Assembly (NCBI GenBank): GCA_003194525.1
Contig: NBIV01000082.1
Coordinates: 1 to 64,000, forward strand
Direction of reading: 5' to 3'
DNA: 64,000 nucleotides
DNA from: Gracilariopsis chorda
Lineage: Eukaryota > Rhodophyta > Florideophyceae > Gracilariales > Gracilariaceae
In this document: piece after piece, positions 60,206 to 64,000 of the stretch
How positions within the stretch are numbered: the first letter of the stretch is position 1
How the letters are laid out: each line of letters opens with the position of its first letter
The notes under the pieces: model-generated
Databases searched by the model: none
What the model was told of the DNA's origin: nothing
The model's input: only the letters and a program-made list of their open reading frames with translations
Program-made: the position numbers and the translations under genes

Positions 60206-61916
60206 CATTAAAATTTTGTTAAAATCTGCCCACTGTACATACAAAGCCGTCACTCCAGTATCCTAACTCTACAACGTGTCCACTTTGTCCTGATAAGCTA
60301 ACTGTCAGTGCCGGAGAAACCCTGAGATGACGCCACGATGGTGCAAAAAATCGTGGCTCAGCCCGTTGGACTTAGCTTACCTACCCCCCCCCCCCCCCCT
60401 TCCCCCTGCTACCTTGCGTGCATCGAAATAGTACAAGTCTCTAACATTGTACATGATGTATCATACAATAACTCGTGACTGCCTGAGCTCTTTGGTAAAA
60501 ACATTGTGACCCATGGGATGCAGTGTGCTCCAACCAAGAGTTGTAGAACGATATGGCTACCAACATTAACTCTCCGTGTCGGACCATCCCGATTCTCCAT
60601 TCTATTTAAAATTCGTGGTATGTGTGTGTGTGTGCTGCGTGCGTGTGCTTCTGGCTACGGAATTCTGCCGGCAAAGCTCAATGATTTTGCAGTCGGCTGT
60701 TCCCCAGAAGAGACCAAGAACAACTTGCATTACAAAAGATACCGTTCACGCTTCACCCGGGCCCCACCTTCAACTTTCTGAGACCGCACTGTTTCCTTTC
60801 CGACTGGCTTTGTGATGTTCACTTCTCCTCGCGTGACACCGATTTGTCCCTCTTTATTGCGCTCCCTACAATATATCTATCCTCCTCTGCTGCCTCTGAT
60901 TATCGAACCTAGAGTGGTTTTTGGCGGCTCCGTCGGCACGGCACACCACAATTCGTCACTGGTCTTCCACGTAGAGGCCTCTCAAGCCTTGGTCTATGTG
61001 CAGTTGCTCCTGTATCCTCCCAATGTGAAGAGCAAATCACGATAGTCTCCTATCAAAATGCAAACTGTAAGACCTTTTAGGGTTTGATCGAGCAGAAAAG
61101 GTTTGAGCTTAAGATACTCATTGCATGCAATCTTTTCAAGTCATTTCCGTAGGACTTTTATACTGGTACTGGCAACGTTTCTTAACTCAGTACTGTTTCT
61201 GTCATCGCAACGGAACTTCAAAATGTTTTTGGGGTACATTTAGTAGTCTAAATGGTTGACCTCTAGAACAAATTTTAAAGTTTCTCTCCTAGTGGATCAA
61301 ACGTTTGAATACCAGATTGTGAGGTTACATCTTTCTTCTTTACGAAAGTATGAACTTTTTCACGATTATATCGTTTTTAACATTTTTCTTAGGCTGTAGG
61401 GCTTTCTCTTGTATACTTCAGATTTTTTAACAGTTTGGATTTCTGAGAAGTAACGCAAAAATTCGAAGAATAGCTTTGCGAAACAAAATAGTTTAAACCG
61501 ATTGAACTTGATCATTGAGCAGGTTCCTCTTGGAGTACTGCTTTCAGTTCAAGAGCAAGCATGGGGCACTATTGTTTAACTTTTTCTCTTGACCATATTC
61601 TGTTCTATGAGAATGATTTTGGATTGGCTAGAACTGATAGTTATCTGTGTGGCAGACCTGTATATTCGTTCACATACGAAATACAATTTTGCAGAAACTG
61701 ACATGAAATAGTCAAGGGTTCTGTACGACTCTAAAATGTATCTTTGATACCATACAATACGCCATTATTCTTGTGCTCCTAATGTCTACATGCAGTGACC
61801 AAAAAAGTGCAGTTCTGATTTTAAAGAACGCATTAGGCAGTGAAATGTTCACGAACAGTTGCAAGGAGCACCCCAATTCGTCGCTTTTAAATAGGACATA
61901 GTCAGTATTTCACGTT
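60206..61916. other. Intergenic; C16 run, TG run, then AT-rich tract
   Basis: A C16 run is at 60384-60399 and a TG run near 60620. From about 61050 to 61900 the sequence becomes clearly AT-richer than the surroundings and has no frames of interest. Confidence 0.6.
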
Positions 61917-62440
61917 CTACAGGTACTGCGGCAACCCTTGATCGAAGTCTTCTATTTCGTTCATCGCAGCATTCAAGAGGTGGTCTGTATCATCGCTCCC
62001 CACCAGCAGCCGTGCTGGAATCTGAGACTTCCATTCCGGGTTTGCAAGTTCTGGTAAATCGCTTATAACGAGGTCGAGATTGCAGTGGAGGAACAGCGAT
62101 ATATCGACAAACGTGGAATCAAGCCGGGTTCGTCGGCTGCACAGCAGAGCTTCAACTGTTTCCAAATCCATTGCGATTTGAGCGGAGGAAGCAGGGTGTC
62201 CAAGCACAGCCCTGGCAACGAGCCTAAGAGAAGAAAACTTAGGGCCTTTTGTCCGTTACCAATTCAAAAGATATCGTGAGGTAACATCTCCAGGACGGAC
62301 GCGCTCTTGATCTAAGTAAGAAGTGATTTCTTTCCGAACAGAGTCTTCTGCAGTGCTTGGAGACTCGTCCAAAAGTCCGTTCCTTAAGAGAAATTTTGAA
62401 TACAAAGAGTACCGTTAAAAGACGCATTGCAATCTTGGAT
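61917..62440 (-). CDS. Doubtful small gene, hypothetical protein
   Basis: I do not recognise a family. The minus frame 62223-61917 (VLGHPASSAQIAMDLETVEA and on to FDQGLPQYL) looks protein-like. It joins an upstream frame (GLLDESPSTAEDSVRKEITS) if a 36-nt GT-AG segment at 62259-62224 is removed. The acceptor tract, ttttcttctcttag on the minus strand, is a good polypyrimidine site, but 36 nt is very short. No start codon was found for the upstream part, which meets a stop near 62418. It may be a pseudogene or an exon of a larger gene. Confidence 0.3.
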
Positions 62441-62554
62441 GACACAGGTGAGCCATCCGGACGGCATGCGGAGGGTTCGAAATCTGCATTTCTAGCCAAT
62501 ATCCCCGTTCTCATAGGGTAATGAATTTCATCACCCTTTTTTTGGGGGGAAATT

Positions 62555-62725
62555 GGGGTGAGGAGATCCCACTTCACCCTGGCAAGGTGAGGAAGTCCCG
62601 CTGGTTGGTGAATCTCACTCGCAATCAAGGTGAGATCACCCCATTTCTCACCCAGTGAGACACACCACGCACCCAGAAGGACCCACCGCTCACCCCGCGG
62701 GACCTACCACTCACCTTACAAGGTC
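62555..62725. repeat. Cluster of GGTGAG/CTCACC palindromes
   Basis: At least eight occurrences of GTGA or TCAC cores in alternating orientation within 170 bp. Several form small hairpins: GGTGA-GA-TCACC near 62629, CTCAC-CCA-GTGAG near 62647, TCACC-CTGGCAA-GGTGA near 62574. It lies just upstream of the piggyBac-like gene and may be its subterminal transposase-binding region. Confidence 0.7.
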
Positions 62726-62753
62726 AAAAATCATAGCTGACATTGTGTAACGC

Positions 62754-64000
62754 CATGTCAAACTCTCAACGACAGATGAGCTCGCTTTGCCTATCACGAT
62801 GCCCCCAGATTGACAGGTATTCTTCCACTTCAGAACAGGACAGATCTTATCATGTAATCTCTGTTGATTAAGACTTTGATCAAGCGCTTGAACCCACTGC
62901 ATCGGAGCAACACTCCCGTATAGCAATCCAACCTTTTTCTACTCACCGCCTGACGAGTTCATTCTAACAGATGATCCACAGCCGGTAAAAGCTGGAGATT
63001 CCGACACTGTTTGGACAATATCAGAAACTACCAATCCTTGAAACCGAAAGAACATCAAATTTTTCTTTAACTCAGAAAGAGAGGACAACGACAGTGTTGA
63101 TAACCCTGACGACGCAGAAGTCACGAACACGGAGTCAGATAGTTCACAAGACGGTTCTATGAACGCTGATCAACAAGCGAGCGTTACGGAAGAAGACGTT
63201 CAATAACTGCATACCGAAATTTTTACGAACCATCCGCAAACAGTACACATATCAAACTCATCAAACGCTCTCAATGCGTGGCAGATTTTAATTCAAGACG
63301 TTTGGTTCTTTTTGTTTAACGGAGATGTAGACACTCTCCTGGACAACAGCATTGATTCTATCCACTCTGCAGAGCCATGTCAAGAGAACAACCCGGATTC
63401 AAATGATGGAACCCGAGGGCATCTGGAGGGACTCGAAGACTGGGAGTACGCGTCACCTTTTCAGTCATTCAAAATTGACATTGACGGTATCAATCAATCA
63501 CTAGGGAAGCGTTTCCGTTTAGAATCAAATCATGTTCTAGAACGGATCACACGAGAGGCTGAAGAACGGATCGGTGTACGGAACTTAATTACGCCGACTA
63601 ACTTAACGAGATTCAGTATACTAGATGTCTTTCTTCCAGAACATTTTATGCTCAAGGTCCTTTCAAATCTGAATCGCGTTCTAAAACGAAGAAGACAAAA
63701 ACCAACGACACCTATGGAGTTCAAAGGATTTCTGGTCCTGCATGTCTTGGCAGCATCGTACTCTTCGTCAGTCAGCACCATAACAGCCAAGCGAAACAAA
63801 GAATTTTTCTTTCAAATGGGCATTAGTAGTGGCCGATACGCAGAAATATTGGGTGCATTATCGTTTGCTGTAGGTCGAAGACAGCGGGTGGAAAGTGATG
63901 GAGACCGATGGTGTAACTTTCCGCAACGCGCCAACGCAATGATTACTGAGCTGGATGACGAATTAGCTGCAGTGAACAGACTCTTTCTTTACGTACCTGG
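62754..64000 (+). pseudogene. piggyBac-like transposase, broken and cut by the window end
   Basis: A plus frame starts MSNSQRQMSSLCLS at 62754 but meets stops near 62868, 62957 and 62982. An acidic Ser/Asp-rich stretch (DNDSVDNPDDAEVTNTESDS) follows, ending at a TAA at 63204-63206. From 63207 the frame is open to the window edge. It has the piggyBac-type N-terminal fold: FSILDVFLPEHFMLKVLSNL, PTTPMEFKGFLVLHVLAASY, FFFQMGISSGRYAEILGALS and FPQRANAMITELDDELAAVN. The DDD catalytic part would lie beyond the window. PiggyBac transposases excise precisely and insert at TTAA. Confidence 0.6.

Overview
This is a nuclear segment from a eukaryote with a compact, intron-poor genome, most likely a multicellular red alga of the Chondrus type. 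That assignment is an inference. It rests on mostly single-exon genes with short intergenic gaps, a plant-type separate ATP-citrate lyase A subunit, a phosphatase with the plant MKP1 layout (catalytic domain plus gelsolin-like segment), a secreted tyrosinase, a secreted LPMO-like protein, and a mix of Ty3/Gypsy, PIF/Harbinger, non-LTR and piggyBac-like elements. I could run no search, so gene names come from motifs and remembered family patterns.

Layout. 1-1956: CAG-rich tandem repeats and a GC-rich hairpin-laden island, no gene recognised. 1957-11596: a complete but mutated Ty3/Gypsy chromovirus on the minus strand, with LTRs at 1957-2766 and 10782-11596, gag, protease, RT, RNase H, integrase and a chromodomain. 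12468-15036: a PIF/Harbinger element with an intact DDE transposase and a decayed Myb-like partner gene. 15466-23394: glycerophosphodiesterase, Fes1/HspBP1-like factor, mitochondrial NAD-IDH subunit and COG5. 25481-36920: a proline-rich protein, site-2 protease, a probable plastid membrane protein, a BTB protein, ACLA, ENY2/Sus1 and the LPMO-like protein. 37633-41012: the MKP1-like phosphatase and VPS4. 41830-44688: a nest of non-LTR retrotransposon fragments. 46563-60205: a TDY-type MAP kinase, DMAP1/SWC4, tyrosinase, a four-RRM protein and an amino-acid permease. 61917-64000: a doubtful small gene, a cluster of GGTGAG/CTCACC palindromes and a piggyBac-like transposase running off the window.

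Most genes are single-exon, but three short GT-AG introns can be placed by reading-frame logic: ENY2 (101 bp), LPMO-like (111 bp) and the RRM gene (96 bp). COG5 needs either a frameshift or a 38-nt intron. Many genes are head-to-head or tail-to-tail with gaps of only 90-240 bp.

The strongest unexplained signal is in the chromovirus. Its whole length, coding and noncoding, is peppered with tiny inverted repeats (4-6 bp arms, 2-5 nt loops) at roughly every 20-40 bases. Host genes around it do not show this. The same texture appears at 480-880, and a related palindrome cluster lies at 62555-62725 beside the piggyBac-like gene.
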